Assembly: GCA_036504875.1 (NCBI GenBank)
Contig: DASXUK010000053.1
Location: 124,001 to 188,000, forward strand
DNA: 64,000 bases
Origin: JACPFJ01 sp036504875
Lineage (GTDB): Bacteria > Desulfobacterota > Desulfuromonadia > Geobacterales > Pseudopelobacteraceae
Reading direction: 5' to 3'
The stretch's first letter is position 1. Each line of letters begins with the position of its first letter. Under the pieces are notes generated by a model that worked only from the letters and a program-made list of their open reading frames with translations, searched no databases and was not told where the DNA came from. The translations under genes and the position numbers were made by a program. Below, piece by piece: positions 54,601-62,434 of the stretch.

Positions 54601-57600
54601 GGCCAATCCCATGGGGGCGGTGCAGGATCTCGGCAACAGCCAGGGGTTTGTACTTGATCCGATGCTCGGCCTGCGGCAAAGTCTCACCCTGGAGCCGGGC
54701 CAGCGCGCCCAGGTCTCACTAGTGCTGGCCAGCGGGGTAAGCCGTGAGCAGGTCCTGCTGTTGATGGATAAGTATAGCGACCCCCATGCCACTCAGCGGG
54801 CTATGGATTTTGCCTGGGGCTCGGCCCAGCAGCAGTTGCAGGTGCTGCGCATCCAGCCCGACGAGGCACGCCGTTTCCAGCAGCTGGCAAGTCACCTGCT
54901 GTTTCCCAATCAACTCTTGCGGCCACCCGCGGAACGCCTGGAAGACAATCGCAAGGGTCAGGCCGGGTTGTGGCCCTACACCATTTCGGGCGACCTGCCG
55001 ATCGCCCTGGTTACCATTAGTGAGGTGCGCGATATTAGCCTGGTCCGCCAGCTGCTCCAGGCCCACACCTTTTGGGGAATGCATGGCCTGGCAACCGACC
55101 TGGTGATACTCAACGAGGAGGCTGGAAGCTATGAACGACCGCTCCAGGAACGACTGGAACAGCTGATCGTGACCCATACCCTCTCGCTGAAGGCTGATCG
55201 GGCGGGGGGAATCTTTCTGAAGGGCGCGGCGCAGATTCCGGAGGAGGATCTCCGGCTTCTTAAGGCAGCAGCCAGCGTCGTGCTGGTGGCGGCCCGCGGC
55301 ACACTACCCCAACAATTGGGGATGCCGGTGGAGACGCCCAAACTTCTGGAAAGGCTGGTCCGCAAGCGTGCCCCCCGGGAACCCTCAGCCCCGCTTCCCT
55401 TCATGGAGTTGAACTACTTCAACAGCCTGGGAGGCTTTACCCAGGATGGCCACGAATACGCGATCTATCTCGGCCCGAACACCAACACCCCGGCACCTTG
55501 GGTGAACGTGATTGCCAACCCGACCTTCGGCACCCTGATCAGTGAAACCGGGTCAGGTTTCACCTGGTATGGCAATAGCCAGCGCAATCGCCTGAACGGC
55601 TGGTCGAACGATCCGGTGCTGGACCCGGCCTCGGAGGCGTTGTTCATCCGCGACGACGAGAGCGGCCGGTTCTGGTCGCCGACTGTGGCGCCGATCCGCG
55701 AGGAAAGCGCCTATCGGGCCCGGCACGGCGCGGGCTATACGGTCTTCGAGCATAACAGTAACGGCATTGAGCAGGAGCTGACCCTCTTCGTACCTGTGGA
55801 TCAGAACGGGGGTGAGCCGATCAAATTGCAGCGCCTGCGGCTCACCAACGCCTCAGCCCGCAGACGCAGGCTCTCGGTCACCTATTATGTGGAACTGACT
55901 CTGGGCGAGAATCGCGAAACCTCCCAGATGCATATCATCACCAATTGGGATGAGGAAGCCCAGGCCTTGCTGGCGCGGAACCGCTACCACCCCGAGTACG
56001 GAGAGCGGGTCACTTTCGTAGCCATCACCCCCCAGGTTGACTCATACGGCGGCGACCGCGCAGCCTTTATCGGTCGCAACCGCTCGCTGGCAAACCCGGC
56101 CGCTATGGAATTGATCCAGCTGTCACAACGGACCGGTGCCGGTCTCGACCCATGCGCAGCACTGCGGGTCAGCCTTGATATGGCCCCGGGCGAACAACGT
56201 GACATCGTCTGCATGCTGGGGCAGGCCGAGTCGTTGGCGCAGGCCCGTGAGCTGGTGCTCCGCTATCAGGAGGATCAGGCCGTGGAGGAGGCGCTTGATC
56301 AGACCAGGGGCTGGTGGGATGAACAGCTCGGTGCAATCGAGGTACACACCCCGGAGCTGGCCGCCGACCTTTTGATCAACCGTTGGCTTCAGTATCAATC
56401 CTTAAGCTGTCGCATCTGGGGCCGCTCCGCATTTTACCAGTCCGGGGGAGCATTCGGTTTCCGCGATCAGTTGCAGGATGTGATGGCCTTTCTTTACTCC
56501 AGCCCCGAACTGGCCCGTGATCAGATCCTGCTGGCAGCCAGCCGGCAATTCACGGAAGGGGATGTCCAGCATTGGTGGCATCCACCCAGCGGCGCCGGGA
56601 TCCGTTCGCGTATTTCCGACGACCTGCTCTGGCTCCCGTATGTGGTTGCTCACTACGTCCGGACAACCGGCGATGCGGCCATCTTGCTGGCGGAGGTTTC
56701 CTTTCTTAACGCACCCCCCCTGGCAGATGATCAGCACGAGCTGTTTTGCACGCCGGAGGTCAGCTTTGAACGGGGCACGATCTTTGAACACTGCCGGCGC
56801 GCAGTCAGCCGCGGGCTGACAGTCGGGCCCCATGGCCTGCCCTTGATCGGGACCGGAGACTGGAATGACGGCATGAACCTTGTGGGCGCGGCGGGCAAAG
56901 GGGAGAGCGTCTGGCTGGCCTGGTTCCTGTGCGATCTGTTGCAGGGGATGGTCGAACTGTCGAACCTTGTGCAACAACCGGAACTGAGCCAAAGCTACCA
57001 CAAGGAGAGAAATGACCTGATTCAGCGTGTCGAACAGGCCGGTTGGGACGGGGAGTGGTATCTGCGGGGGACCTTCGATGATGGCTCCCGGCTTGGCTCC
57101 TCGGCAAACAGCGAAGCCAGAATCGATTCTCTGCCTCAATCGTGGGCCTGGCTTTCCGGCGCAGCCGACCCGAAACGCGCTGATCAGGGCCTGGAATCGG
57201 CCTGGCACCACCTTGTACGCCAGGATGAAGCGCTGGTACTGCTCTTCGAGCCACCCTTCAACACCTCGGAACCGTCGCCCGGCTATATCAAGGGCTATCC
57301 TCCCGGGGTGCGCGAGAACGGCGGTCAGTACACCCACGCCGCCATCTGGATGGCCATGGCCATGGCCCGCAAGGGTGATGGGAAGCGGGCGGTGCAGCTC
57401 TTGCGCATGCTCAATCCGATCGAACATGCCCGCGATACCGAAGCGGTCTGGCACTACGGGGTGGAGCCGTACGCGGTCGCGGCCGACGTCTACAGATTAC
57501 CGGGGCGGATCGGACAGGGTGGCTGGTCCTGGTATACCGGTTCGGCGGCCTGGATGTACCGGGCCTGGGTTGAAGAGGTGCTGGGCTTACAGGTGCGAAG

Positions 57601-57901
57601 CGGGCAGCTGCAGGTGAATCCGGTCATCCCGGTAGCCTGGCAAGGTTTCAGCCTTAGCTATCGGCATGGTGAAACGATTTACGCGATTCAGGTGGAGAAT
57701 CCGCACGGCTTCGAGCGCGGTGTCGCCTGGGTGGAGATGGATGGGCTGCGCGTGACTGGCGGCGTGATCATGCTGGAACGGGGCCTGGTGAAACATCAGG
57801 TCCGCGTCCGGATGGGAGATCCGGAATTGCCGAAAGTGGAGGTGCCAATCGTAACGGATGGCGATAGTGTGCCGTTAGGCCTTTCAGTACCAGGCATTTG
57901 A
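48653..57901 (+). CDS. Cyclic beta-1,2-glucan synthase-like protein (NdvB/ChvB family)
   Basis: The 3082-residue protein starts with GTG 48653 behind AAAGGA. Residues 1-100 form a small alpha/beta module plus two membrane helices not typical of NdvB. A GT84 domain follows (TLDSDTQLPH near 773-782, HRWIRGDWQI near 920) with membrane helices about 555-620 and 980-1130. A glycoamylase-like domain (FEYLMPLLF near 1549) and two beta-sandwich plus GH94 phosphorylase-like repeats end with WNDGMNLVG near 2737. In rhizobia and Brucella the family makes cyclic glucans for the periplasm in osmoadaptation and host interaction. It appears as a single-gene unit, longer than the usual 2800-2900 residues. 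Confidence 0.93.
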   Translation: MGIGTLIGYFAKRDEARRALRELARQGFRRIALVHRRLDGRVHTTDPFLWRRARGVVLAACLFGAVGGIVALLLKLLPVRVISTPLTLILACAAIGALVGFLRLRRSKYGVQPGVMRDHARWLISGESVLILQAPVGSLQRPVALLRESSDIPPALFVMHPKRERRAEARGPAVKLSPTQIQEHAQRHAREQQVDPNPPRTAELLKRLKQSRYWVRQVCADLTAASRLEQNATPAADWILDNEYILEGNARDVLLNLPRRYYKQLPTLASAPHRGLPCIYGLAKDLVSHTELRLDRENILAFIEAHQTVRRLTIGELWAIPQMLRIALIESIQSLAVTALADLRERQLADFWANRLIAANRRDSNQLFALLAELAKAEPGPSPYFGSQLVGLLYDEAAALSPVQSWLERTLKTPLHEITLREQNRQTREQLSCGNAFTSLRQLALLDWREIFEKLSRVEQTLRRDPAGVYAGMDFATRDRCRRTIEELARAAALPEEQVAEHVISLAAQAKLESKTDELLSHVGTWLVGERRAELARLLVCRETRRYRRLEWIYRHHAAVYALGIGGFTALFLSLIALFCPFGLSPAIYLGVTLLLLIPVSQLAIEVVNYLITRLLPPRPLPKMDFEESGIPDAFRTLVVVPMMLVNEETIRAEVEKLEIRYLANKEANLLFSLFTDYTDSDALSREDDSRLLQIASACLKELNQRHGSERFFLFHRERSWSDSEQKFIGWERKRGKLEELNRLIDGTRLETAPPIVYVGDADHLADVRFIITLDSDTQLPHTTARRMVETLAHPLNQPRFDAAGNIVAGYTIIQPRVSPTLPSTSVSIFSRLFSDAIGIDPYTQAVSDVYQDLSGEGSYHGKGIYDVRAFSRVLSERFPEEWVLSHDLIEGAHVRVGLASDIELYDEFPQGYQSYSSRAHRWIRGDWQIAGWIFPSVPQAAGGRGANPLSLLNRWKILDNLRRSLLPATSLSLLLVCWFISPSTGGIASLMVGMQLLFHPLAQPFTMATTRKGLKYFSPSKLVHDLLRATADAALLPHQTAVSLDAIARVGYRRMISRRDLLEWTAQATHWSASRRQPLFVASLALGSIFSAVMGWAIWNMMPASLLQAAPWLAVWFLSPLLGWLLNLRPIEQQRTQALPESDRRFLRQIARRTWRYFSSFVSADTSWLPPDNYQVAHQNRLAMRTSPTNVGLWLTSTLGAHDSGYLTINQVVQKLTDSMASIVRLERYQGHLLNWYDIQTLAPLEPRYVSTVDSGNLLGALWALEQGLDELLHAPLLDGKAFSGLADTGEILKGSVASQGILEFYHHTLNQLLATWHVPPSGIVDLLRLQRLMQVNVRSVCAAAAASPWAQELEQQVADWVHNSDSYLSWIEILAEKTEQELALLGPEAVLAIRQDLLQAPSLFSLAHGVIQSIQILKAIREESLQAVSPLAPWLDRLMEAFGTSQWLAGETLGRLKRLIISVRELSDGMNMRFLYDSKRKLFAIGYNVSTDRLDLSSYDLLASEARLGSFVAIARGDVPLEHWFSLGRPYAAIGRQRVLLSWTGTMFEYLMPLLFQCSYGSSLLDKAAREAVAVQIAYGRMRRVPWGISESAFADLDLDKTYQYKAFGVPVLGLKRGLEEQLVIAPYATLLALNLAPKETVQNLKQLAGMGLLGDYGYYEAMDFSRQTRHKAQNSFKRGVIIEAYMAHHQGMAFVALTNFLHGNPFPRRFHGDSRVRAFEALLQERIPTLPPLHLVSTRPSEPVLTGVDLVAPAGNTFTTPHTTTPKTLLLSNGRYGLMITNSGGGYSQWGGQELTRWRSDQTCDSQGTFCYIHEVDPDRLWSSTYHPVGGKAEGYSVDLALDRAIFRRADNGVHTETEVIVSPEDDVEVRRISLVNRSTRTCRLNLTSYVELSMAPHNADRQHPAFNKLFIQTEALPEQQVLLACRRPRSDNELPLYVAHCLTLEHSGGDNSHNSNTSHKEAFQFETDRGRFIGRGRTLANPMGAVQDLGNSQGFVLDPMLGLRQSLTLEPGQRAQVSLVLASGVSREQVLLLMDKYSDPHATQRAMDFAWGSAQQQLQVLRIQPDEARRFQQLASHLLFPNQLLRPPAERLEDNRKGQAGLWPYTISGDLPIALVTISEVRDISLVRQLLQAHTFWGMHGLATDLVILNEEAGSYERPLQERLEQLIVTHTLSLKADRAGGIFLKGAAQIPEEDLRLLKAAASVVLVAARGTLPQQLGMPVETPKLLERLVRKRAPREPSAPLPFMELNYFNSLGGFTQDGHEYAIYLGPNTNTPAPWVNVIANPTFGTLISETGSGFTWYGNSQRNRLNGWSNDPVLDPASEALFIRDDESGRFWSPTVAPIREESAYRARHGAGYTVFEHNSNGIEQELTLFVPVDQNGGEPIKLQRLRLTNASARRRRLSVTYYVELTLGENRETSQMHIITNWDEEAQALLARNRYHPEYGERVTFVAITPQVDSYGGDRAAFIGRNRSLANPAAMELIQLSQRTGAGLDPCAALRVSLDMAPGEQRDIVCMLGQAESLAQARELVLRYQEDQAVEEALDQTRGWWDEQLGAIEVHTPELAADLLINRWLQYQSLSCRIWGRSAFYQSGGAFGFRDQLQDVMAFLYSSPELARDQILLAASRQFTEGDVQHWWHPPSGAGIRSRISDDLLWLPYVVAHYVRTTGDAAILLAEVSFLNAPPLADDQHELFCTPEVSFERGTIFEHCRRAVSRGLTVGPHGLPLIGTGDWNDGMNLVGAAGKGESVWLAWFLCDLLQGMVELSNLVQQPELSQSYHKERNDLIQRVEQAGWDGEWYLRGTFDDGSRLGSSANSEARIDSLPQSWAWLSGAADPKRADQGLESAWHHLVRQDEALVLLFEPPFNTSEPSPGYIKGYPPGVRENGGQYTHAAIWMAMAMARKGDGKRAVQLLRMLNPIEHARDTEAVWHYGVEPYAVAADVYRLPGRIGQGGWSWYTGSAAWMYRAWVEEVLGLQVRSGQLQVNPVIPVAWQGFSLSYRHGETIYAIQVENPHGFERGVAWVEMDGLRVTGGVIMLERGLVKHQVRVRMGDPELPKVEVPIVTDGDSVPLGLSVPGI

Positions 57902-57942
57902 GAAATATGCAGGAAACATGATTATCAAGCGAGGTAATGTCA

Positions 57943-58128
57943 TCAGCCTTGCTGGGAGCGATTGAATGGCAGCAACCGGAAACAATTCGCGGAAGCAAAT
58001 TCCCATTCTGTCTCAGTAGGTAACCGATAATCTTTACCGCTCTTGGCGTAAAGCTTATCATATAATTCTGCACGTCGTCCCAACTTACCTGCTTAACCGG
58101 ACATTCGTCGCAGGAGTTAAAAAAATGC
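57943..58128 (-). pseudogene. Remnant of a formylglycine-generating enzyme/SUMF1-like gene
   Basis: On the - strand, SCDECPVKQVSWDDVQNY (58117 down to about 58063) continues in another frame as DKLYAKSGKDYRLPTETEWE and FASA, the conserved core of SUMF1/FGE-sulfatase domains (CPVEQVSWDDVQ...GKKYRLPTEAEWE). A single-base loss explains the frameshift. The domain breaks off on both sides, with a stop codon shortly before the first part. It is a dead fragment left between the glucan synthase and the cytochrome gene. Confidence 0.7.
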
Positions 58129-58135
58129 TATGAAA

Positions 58136-58157
58136 CAATGATGTCCGCACATCATTG
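58136..58157. repeat. Perfect inverted repeat
   Basis: CAATGATG-TCCGCA-CATCATTG has 8-bp arms and a 6-base loop. It lies 145 bases upstream of the cytochrome gene with no T run, so it may be an operator. The rest of the gap 57902-58301 holds the SUMF1 remnant and an AT-rich promoter-like stretch. Confidence 0.4.
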
Positions 58158-58301
58158 CTGAAGTAAAGAACCAAGAAGTACCTCCCAATAGAATCAAAAC
58201 CTTATTCTGATATAATTAAATAATTAAAGCATTATTGACTTCATCATCAAGCATTCCAGGTCGCGCTCACGAAAAATGCCTGGACAAAAAAAGGAGGTTT
58301 C

Positions 58302-59531
58302 ATGAGCACAAAAATGAACAGGATCCACATCTTATTTAGTATTCTCGCCAGTTCGGTGCTCGCAGCCGCAGCATGGGGAGAAGGTATGACTTTCCCGGAA
58401 GGCACTGCGACTCCGTCGGAAACCTGCGGAGGGTGCCATAAGGCGATCTACCGGGAATTTGCCTTCGGATTTGGAAGCGATATCCATTATAAGCCGACCA
58501 CCATACCGACCAAACCGGGTGACAAAATTGTCATGCCTGCCAAGGTGTCGGATACCGCAACAGCCCATGCTTTCGCGGGGGTGGAACCATATCCCATTCA
58601 TGCCAGGGAAGCTGAGGAGGAAGGAAAATCATGCAATGTTTGCCATTTCCCGGAACCTTTTGCAATTCCAGACATGAGCACCCTGGAAATGGTCAAACCA
58701 AAGGGGAGGCCAAAGGGAAAGGAAGCAGGCGGATTGACCTGTGCCAGTTGCCATCTTACCCCGGAAGCTAAAGTGCGGGGGCCTTACAGTGTGAAAGGTC
58801 CGCATGAGACTGTCGCCGATCCAGCCATTCAGACATCGGCCATGTGCGCCTACTGCCACAGCATGGGCAAGCGCGTGGCCGGCAAACAGACACAGACGTT
58901 CCTTGAGTGGCGCGACGATTTCAATAAGCCCGGCCTTGGCAAACAGCACTGCCAGGACTGCCACATGCCGAGGACGATGCGCAAAATAGCTGAGGATTCT
59001 GACCTTCCGGAGCGGGCCGTCGCCAGGCACCTCTGGACCGGTGGCCGATCACAGCAGCGCCTTGCCGGAGCTCTCAGCATGGTCATCAGCCAGCCTGAGG
59101 AAGGTAAGCCAGGCATGGCCTTGCACGTCATCAACATAGGAGCGGGTCATTCTGTGCCGACGGGATCAAACCGCAGAGGGATTTATCTCAATGTTGAAAT
59201 AAAAGATAAAAAAGGGAAAAAGGTTACCCAAAAAGAGTGGATGTTCGCTCCCTGGTACGGTCCTCGTCCCGATGACAAGGCATTTTTGGAAGAGGACAAG
59301 AAACGCCCCGATGCGAAAGCTGCCACGCAGGCCGATGCCCAAGGCCCTCATGAGCCGATCCTCCGTGCTGGTGAGGAACGAGTACTTCCCTGGACCCCTG
59401 ACCTGAAGTCCGGGGAATACACCGTTAATGCCCGTTTAATCTATGACCTGAACCGTTATAACGACCGGTCCTTCACCGAAGATCAGACGGAAATCAACAG
59501 CACCACCCTCAAAATCAAAGTGAAGAAATGA
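58302..59531 (+). CDS. Five-heme c-type cytochrome, exported
   Basis: The 409-residue protein has a signal peptide (cleavage near residue 25, AAWG) and five CxxCH sites in the N-terminal 230 residues: CGGCH, CNVCH, CASCH, CAYCH and CQDCH. The C-terminal 180 residues have no heme and form a probable beta-sandwich (MALHVINIGAGHSVPTGSNRRGIYL; later EYTVNARLIYDL). The GHSVPTG segment resembles multiheme cytochromes of the NapC/hydroxylamine oxidoreductase-linked kind with substrate-binding tails. A strong AAGGAGG site precedes the ATG. It could take part in extracellular or periplasmic electron transfer; a partner is not evident. Confidence 0.92.
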   Translation: MSTKMNRIHILFSILASSVLAAAAWGEGMTFPEGTATPSETCGGCHKAIYREFAFGFGSDIHYKPTTIPTKPGDKIVMPAKVSDTATAHAFAGVEPYPIHAREAEEEGKSCNVCHFPEPFAIPDMSTLEMVKPKGRPKGKEAGGLTCASCHLTPEAKVRGPYSVKGPHETVADPAIQTSAMCAYCHSMGKRVAGKQTQTFLEWRDDFNKPGLGKQHCQDCHMPRTMRKIAEDSDLPERAVARHLWTGGRSQQRLAGALSMVISQPEEGKPGMALHVINIGAGHSVPTGSNRRGIYLNVEIKDKKGKKVTQKEWMFAPWYGPRPDDKAFLEEDKKRPDAKAATQADAQGPHEPILRAGEERVLPWTPDLKSGEYTVNARLIYDLNRYNDRSFTEDQTEINSTTLKIKVKK

Positions 59532-59583
59532 TAAGGACATGTGTTTCCATCTTTGCTGTATTGCATTTCTTCTCCTAATCACT

Positions 59584-59612
59584 GAGGGGCCTGCTTTGGC
59601 AGGCCCCTCTTC
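59584..59612 (+). terminator. Rho-independent terminator after the cytochrome gene
   Basis: A perfect 11-bp stem GAGGGGCCTGC/GCAGGCCCCTC with a 4-base loop, followed by TTCTT. Confidence 0.88.
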
Positions 59613-59664
59613 TTACCGATGATACCGGGACTCCTGGTAATCTGGACATTGAAAGGAGAAAACT

Positions 59665-60315
59665 GTGAGATTATCTATCAGAACAGCTTGGCTTGTTATC
59701 GCCACACTCCTGGTTATCAACTCGGGAAGCCAGGCGGCGGAGAAAGCCGCGTCATCGGCAAAGACCGGACGGATGCAGTGGACATTCGATTCCGATCCGG
59801 TGGGTGGACTTCCGGCTGGAGCGCATGTTTTTAGCGGAAAATGGGCCGTGCGCGCTGAGGCCGATGCGCCGAGCAGGCCCAACGCCTTGTGCCAGACAGG
59901 GACGGCGCAATATCCGGCTCTTTCTTTAAACGAGAAGGTATACGGCGATGTTACCGTAACAGTCCACTTTAAGCCCATCTCCGGCAGTGAAGACCAGGCG
60001 GCCGGAATTCTCTTTCGCATCCAGGACAAGGACAATTACTACATTCTCCGCGCCAACGCCCTCGAAAACAACGTCAACATTTATAGGTATAAAGCGGGCA
60101 GTCGCAGCGCCATCAAGGAAGGATCAAAGAAGGTCCTCCAAGGGCAATGGCAGGGATTGCGGGTGGAAGTAAAGGGTAACAGGATCCGCGGTTTTATCAA
60201 CGGCGAACTGGCTGTAGAAGGGACTGACGATTCTTTCAAGGCAGGCAAGGTGGGGCTCTGGACAAAGGCCGATTCGATTACCTGTTTCGATGATGTCGTG
60301 GTCTCTGCTCAGTGA
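59665..60315 (+). CDS. Exported LamG/DUF1080-like beta-sandwich protein
   Basis: The 216-residue protein starts with GTG 59665 behind AAAGGAG and has a signal peptide (cleavage near SQAA). The mature part is a concanavalin/LamG-like jelly roll related to DUF1080 (GDVTVTVHFKPISG, AAGILFRIQDKDNYYILRAN, RVEVKGNRIRGFINGE, GKVGLWTKADS). Such domains bind or cleave carbohydrates. It opens a run of genes ending in chrA, 39 bases before the DUF1259 gene. Confidence 0.85.
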   Translation: MRLSIRTAWLVIATLLVINSGSQAAEKAASSAKTGRMQWTFDSDPVGGLPAGAHVFSGKWAVRAEADAPSRPNALCQTGTAQYPALSLNEKVYGDVTVTVHFKPISGSEDQAAGILFRIQDKDNYYILRANALENNVNIYRYKAGSRSAIKEGSKKVLQGQWQGLRVEVKGNRIRGFINGELAVEGTDDSFKAGKVGLWTKADSITCFDDVVVSAQ

Positions 60316-60353
60316 GTCGTAGCTGATTCATTTCCAAAAGAAAGGATTTTGCC

Positions 60354-61250
60354 ATGATCACACTGAAAATGGCCGGTGCAGCGCTGATTTTGGCCTTGAC
60401 GGTAACGACCCAAGCGATGGAGATGGGACTTCCCGATGCGGCAGTGATAGAGAAACTGACCGGTCTGAAGGGGAAGGCAAACGAAAAGGAAGGCGTTTTC
60501 AAGGTGCAAATGCCGCGGTCGGATATAAAGCTGGAAGTGGCAGACACGAAGGTCACCCCTCCAATGGGACTGACCTGCTGGGCCGCTTTCAAAAAGGCCG
60601 GGGAGACAACGATGGTGATGGGGGACATTGTGCTCCTGCAAGACCAGATTGACGCGGTCATGGACGCCGCACTTAATAATGGCCTTGACGTAACAGCGCT
60701 GCATAATCACTTTACGTTCGACAATCCCCGCATCATGTTCATGCATATCGGAGGTACCGGAAAAGAAAGGGATCTGGCTGCTGCGGTGGGAAAAGTCTTT
60801 GCAGCGATTAAAGAGACCGCCGGAGGAAAAGGCAGAATTCCAAAGGCGCGGGTAGACCCGGCAAAGTCAAAACTGATGCCAAACAAGCTGGAAGCCATTC
60901 TAGGCAAAGGAGAATTCAAAGAGGGCATTTTCAAAGTCACCATCGGCCGGACAACGAAGATGCACGGCCATGAAGTGGGTAAGGAGATGGGTGTCAATAC
61001 CTGGGCTGCGTTTGCCGGAACCGATCAGCAAGCGGTGGCGGATGGCGATTTCGCCATGCTTGAATCGGAATTGCAGGATGTGCTGAAGGCCCTGCGCAAT
61101 GCCGGCATCAGCATCGTTGCCCTCCACAATCACATGACCCGTGAAGAACCGCGGATCATGTTCCTGCACTTCTGGGGCACCGGGAAAGCAGAAGAGCTGG
61201 CCAAAGGGATAAAAGGGGCACTTGCCAAAACCGCAGTCGGTAAACAATGA
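60354..61250 (+). CDS. DUF1259-domain exported protein (LpqO/LppY-like)
   Basis: The 298-residue protein has a signal peptide and two DUF1259 repeats of about 130 residues, each with the motif ALHNHxTxxxPRIMFxHxxGTGK (near 117-140 and 260-283). The conserved histidines suggest metal binding. The function of the family is unknown. Its end overlaps the chrA start by four bases (ATGA), so both are made together; a link to chromate or anion handling is possible. Confidence 0.88.
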   Translation: MITLKMAGAALILALTVTTQAMEMGLPDAAVIEKLTGLKGKANEKEGVFKVQMPRSDIKLEVADTKVTPPMGLTCWAAFKKAGETTMVMGDIVLLQDQIDAVMDAALNNGLDVTALHNHFTFDNPRIMFMHIGGTGKERDLAAAVGKVFAAIKETAGGKGRIPKARVDPAKSKLMPNKLEAILGKGEFKEGIFKVTIGRTTKMHGHEVGKEMGVNTWAAFAGTDQQAVADGDFAMLESELQDVLKALRNAGISIVALHNHMTREEPRIMFLHFWGTGKAEELAKGIKGALAKTAVGKQ

Positions 61251-62380
61251 ATAACGCAGCAGGGAAAGATTGCACCTTACTTGCCTTGGCACTGTATTTT
61301 CTGCGGCTCGGGTCTTCCGGTTTCGGAGGCCCGATTGCCCTTGCGGCGTATATGCAGCGGGACTTGGTGCCGAGAGGCTGGCTGACGGACCAGGAATACG
61401 CCGAGGGGCTGGCGTTTTCCCAGATGATGCCGGGACCGCTGGCGGCGCAGCTCGCCATGTGGATAGGCTTCCTTCGCCATGGGACTCTTGGCGCTTCACT
61501 GACCAGTATTGTATTCATACTCCCCGCATTTATAGTAGTTCTCCTGATATCGATGCTGTATGTCAGGTTCCGGGGACTCCCGGTTGTCCAGGCGCTTTTT
61601 TACGGAATCGGTCCGGCAGTTATAGCGATTGTGGCGTTGTCGGCGGCGCGGTTGGCCTGGAAGACGGTCCACCGTCAACTATCCATGTGGGCGATTTTTA
61701 CAGTCACCGCCATCGTGACGGTGGTCACACGTACGGAGATCGCCGCATTGTTTCTAGTTGCCGGAGTTATTGGGTACCTGCTCACTAAAACCGGAAGATC
61801 AGCACACCTTTCCATTGTTGCAGTTGCTCTCACTAGTGGTGCGGCAGTTCCCGCATCAAAACTTTCAGGTCTGTTATTTTTCTTTCTCAAAGCAGGCGCC
61901 TTCACATTCGGCAGTGGACTGGCCATAGTGCCTTTTCTTCACCAGGGAGTCGTGCTGGGGCACCGATGGCTGACAGAGCAGCAATTTCTCGATGCCGTGG
62001 CCATTGGTATTATTACTCCCGGGCCGGTGGTTATCACCGCTGCCTTCGTCGGCTTCCTGACAGCGGGCTTCTGGGGTGCTGTCGTTGCAGCAGCTGCTGT
62101 TTTCCTGCCGGTATATTTCTTCGTGCTTTTCTTGGGGAGATATATCATCAAGCATCGGAGGAACGAGAGGCTGCAAGGATTCATAAAAGGGGCAACTGCT
62201 GCAGCCTCAGGAGCCATAGTGGGGGCCGCAGTCGTTTTGGGAGAGCAATCGATATACGATACAGTAACGGCCTCAACGGCTGCCGTAAGTTTCATTCTTT
62301 TGATATTGAAGATTCCAGAACCGGCTGTGGTGGGAGCAGGGGCACTTGCCGGAATGTGGGCTAAAGGTTTCTTTGAATAG
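61247..62380 (+). CDS. chrA: Chromate transporter, two-domain type
   Basis: The 377-residue membrane protein consists of two homologous CHR domains: the first carries FLRLGSSGFGGPIALAAYM and GLAFSQMMPGPLAAQLAMWIG, the second FLKAGAFTFGSGLAIVPFL and AIGIITPGPVVITAAFVG. ChrA proteins export chromate in exchange for another ion and confer chromate resistance, or may move other oxyanions such as sulfate. It has about ten membrane helices. It is coupled to the DUF1259 gene. Confidence 0.94.
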   Translation: MNNAAGKDCTLLALALYFLRLGSSGFGGPIALAAYMQRDLVPRGWLTDQEYAEGLAFSQMMPGPLAAQLAMWIGFLRHGTLGASLTSIVFILPAFIVVLLISMLYVRFRGLPVVQALFYGIGPAVIAIVALSAARLAWKTVHRQLSMWAIFTVTAIVTVVTRTEIAALFLVAGVIGYLLTKTGRSAHLSIVAVALTSGAAVPASKLSGLLFFFLKAGAFTFGSGLAIVPFLHQGVVLGHRWLTEQQFLDAVAIGIITPGPVVITAAFVGFLTAGFWGAVVAAAAVFLPVYFFVLFLGRYIIKHRRNERLQGFIKGATAAASGAIVGAAVVLGEQSIYDTVTASTAAVSFILLILKIPEPAVVGAGALAGMWAKGFFE

Positions 62381-62434
62381 CGTACCTGGTGGCCGTGCTC
62401 GCGACATAAGCCTGAAATCGCATCAGGAGGCAGC

